Source: Desulfovibrio desulfuricans
GTDB lineage: Bacteria; Desulfobacterota; Desulfovibrionia; Desulfovibrionales; Desulfovibrionaceae
Length of the DNA stretch: 5,592 nt
Direction: 5' to 3'
Assembly (NCBI GenBank): GCA_003251995.1
Contig: QKDT01000424.1
Location: forward strand, 1-5,592
Positions 5,271 through 5,592 of the stretch are shown here, piece by piece. A program made the translations under genes and the position numbers. How positions within the stretch are numbered: the stretch's first letter is position 1; each line of letters starts with the position of its first letter. The notes below the pieces were generated by a model that saw only the letters and a program-made list of their open reading frames with translations, was not told the origin of the DNA and ran no database searches.

Positions 5271-5592
5271 ATGGATGCAAAGCACAAATCAGATGCTCGC
5301 TGGCGACAAGTAGTTTTTCTGGCCGACTTTTTTCGTTTGCCGCCAGCAAGGGTACGCTCTGCCATACCCGCCGAAGCTCACTGGCACTATTTTGCCGAAA
5401 GCTTTTTCCACCGTTGCCGTCTGCCCGCCACACAGGGCACGGCCCTCCCTGTGCGGCAGGTATGCCACCATGCTCCGGCCCGGCAGGATGTGCGCCAATT
5501 TTATATCCGCCGTCCCAACACCTCCGCCGCTCCTGACCAAAACGACTGGCTTGCTCTCTGCCGCCAGGGCGTAACTGACGAGGTTTGCGCTT
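5271..5592 (+). CDS. Unrecognised protein, 3' end beyond the window
   Basis: An ATG 2 nt after the glycosyltransferase stop opens a frame without a stop for 107 codons to the right edge. The visible part begins MDAKHKSDARWRQVVFLADF. It is rich in Arg, Ala, His and aromatic residues, with scattered Cys at 49, 65, 97 and 106, and has no signal peptide or clear membrane helix. I recognise no domain. No clear Shine-Dalgarno precedes the ATG, so translation may depend on coupling to the upstream gene. Spacing and strand make it very likely the next operon member, and a role in sugar modification or transfer is a guess from context only. Confidence 0.65.
   Translation, partial: MDAKHKSDARWRQVVFLADFFRLPPARVRSAIPAEAHWHYFAESFFHRCRLPATQGTALPVRQVCHHAPARQDVRQFYIRRPNTSAAPDQNDWLALCRQGVTDEVCA

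Noticed and set aside
5392..5574. Plus-strand ORF of 60 codons near the right edge
   Set aside because: It is in another frame inside the longer open frame that starts at 5271 directly after the glycosyltransferase, and it shows no motif.

Overview
The window looks like part of a bacterial surface- or flagellin-glycosylation locus. It holds a tightly packed plus-strand operon of at least seven genes (368 to the right edge). Protein sequences, moderate-to-high GC and proteobacterial-style overlapping starts point to a Gram-negative bacterium. My tentative guess is a Desulfovibrio-like deltaproteobacterium, but nothing in the window proves the taxon.

Layout. Positions 1-367 carry no confident gene. 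They hold a possible sigma70-type promoter for the operon (298-326), a weakly supported leftward ORF that leaves the window (179 to 1), a sigma54-like motif facing that ORF, and a small palindrome. The operon then runs: VioA-like DegT/DnrJ-family sugar aminotransferase (368-1459), long KAS III-type ketoacyl synthase (1463-2647), stand-alone acyl carrier protein (2647-2877), FabG-like short-chain reductase (2874-3629), NeuD/PglD-family sugar N-acyltransferase (3629-4258), family 2 glycosyltransferase (4261-5268), and an unrecognised ORF cut by the right edge (5271-5592). Gaps are 3 nt or less, and three of the six junctions are stop/start overlaps.

How the genes may work together (inference). 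The aminotransferase would make dTDP-4-amino-4,6-dideoxyglucose (dTDP-viosamine, Qui4N) from the 4-keto-6-deoxy sugar nucleotide. In parallel, the KAS III would condense a short acyl-CoA with a malonyl group on the dedicated ACP, and the reductase would convert the 3-ketoacyl-ACP to 3-hydroxyacyl-ACP. The left-handed beta-helix acyltransferase would then move this acyl group onto the sugar 4-amine. The glycosyltransferase would attach the finished N-(3-hydroxyacyl) sugar to flagellin, LPS or another glycan. The simplest predicted product is N-(3-hydroxybutanoyl)-Qui4N. From memory, the modified viosamine of Pseudomonas syringae flagellin carries this kind of group, and related gene sets occur in Pseudomonas flagellin-glycosylation islands. 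The general idea is therefore not new, but this compact version, its substituted reductase active site and the unknown seventh gene deserve attention. Genes for dTDP-glucose and its 4-keto-6-deoxy derivative (RmlA/RmlB) are not in the window.
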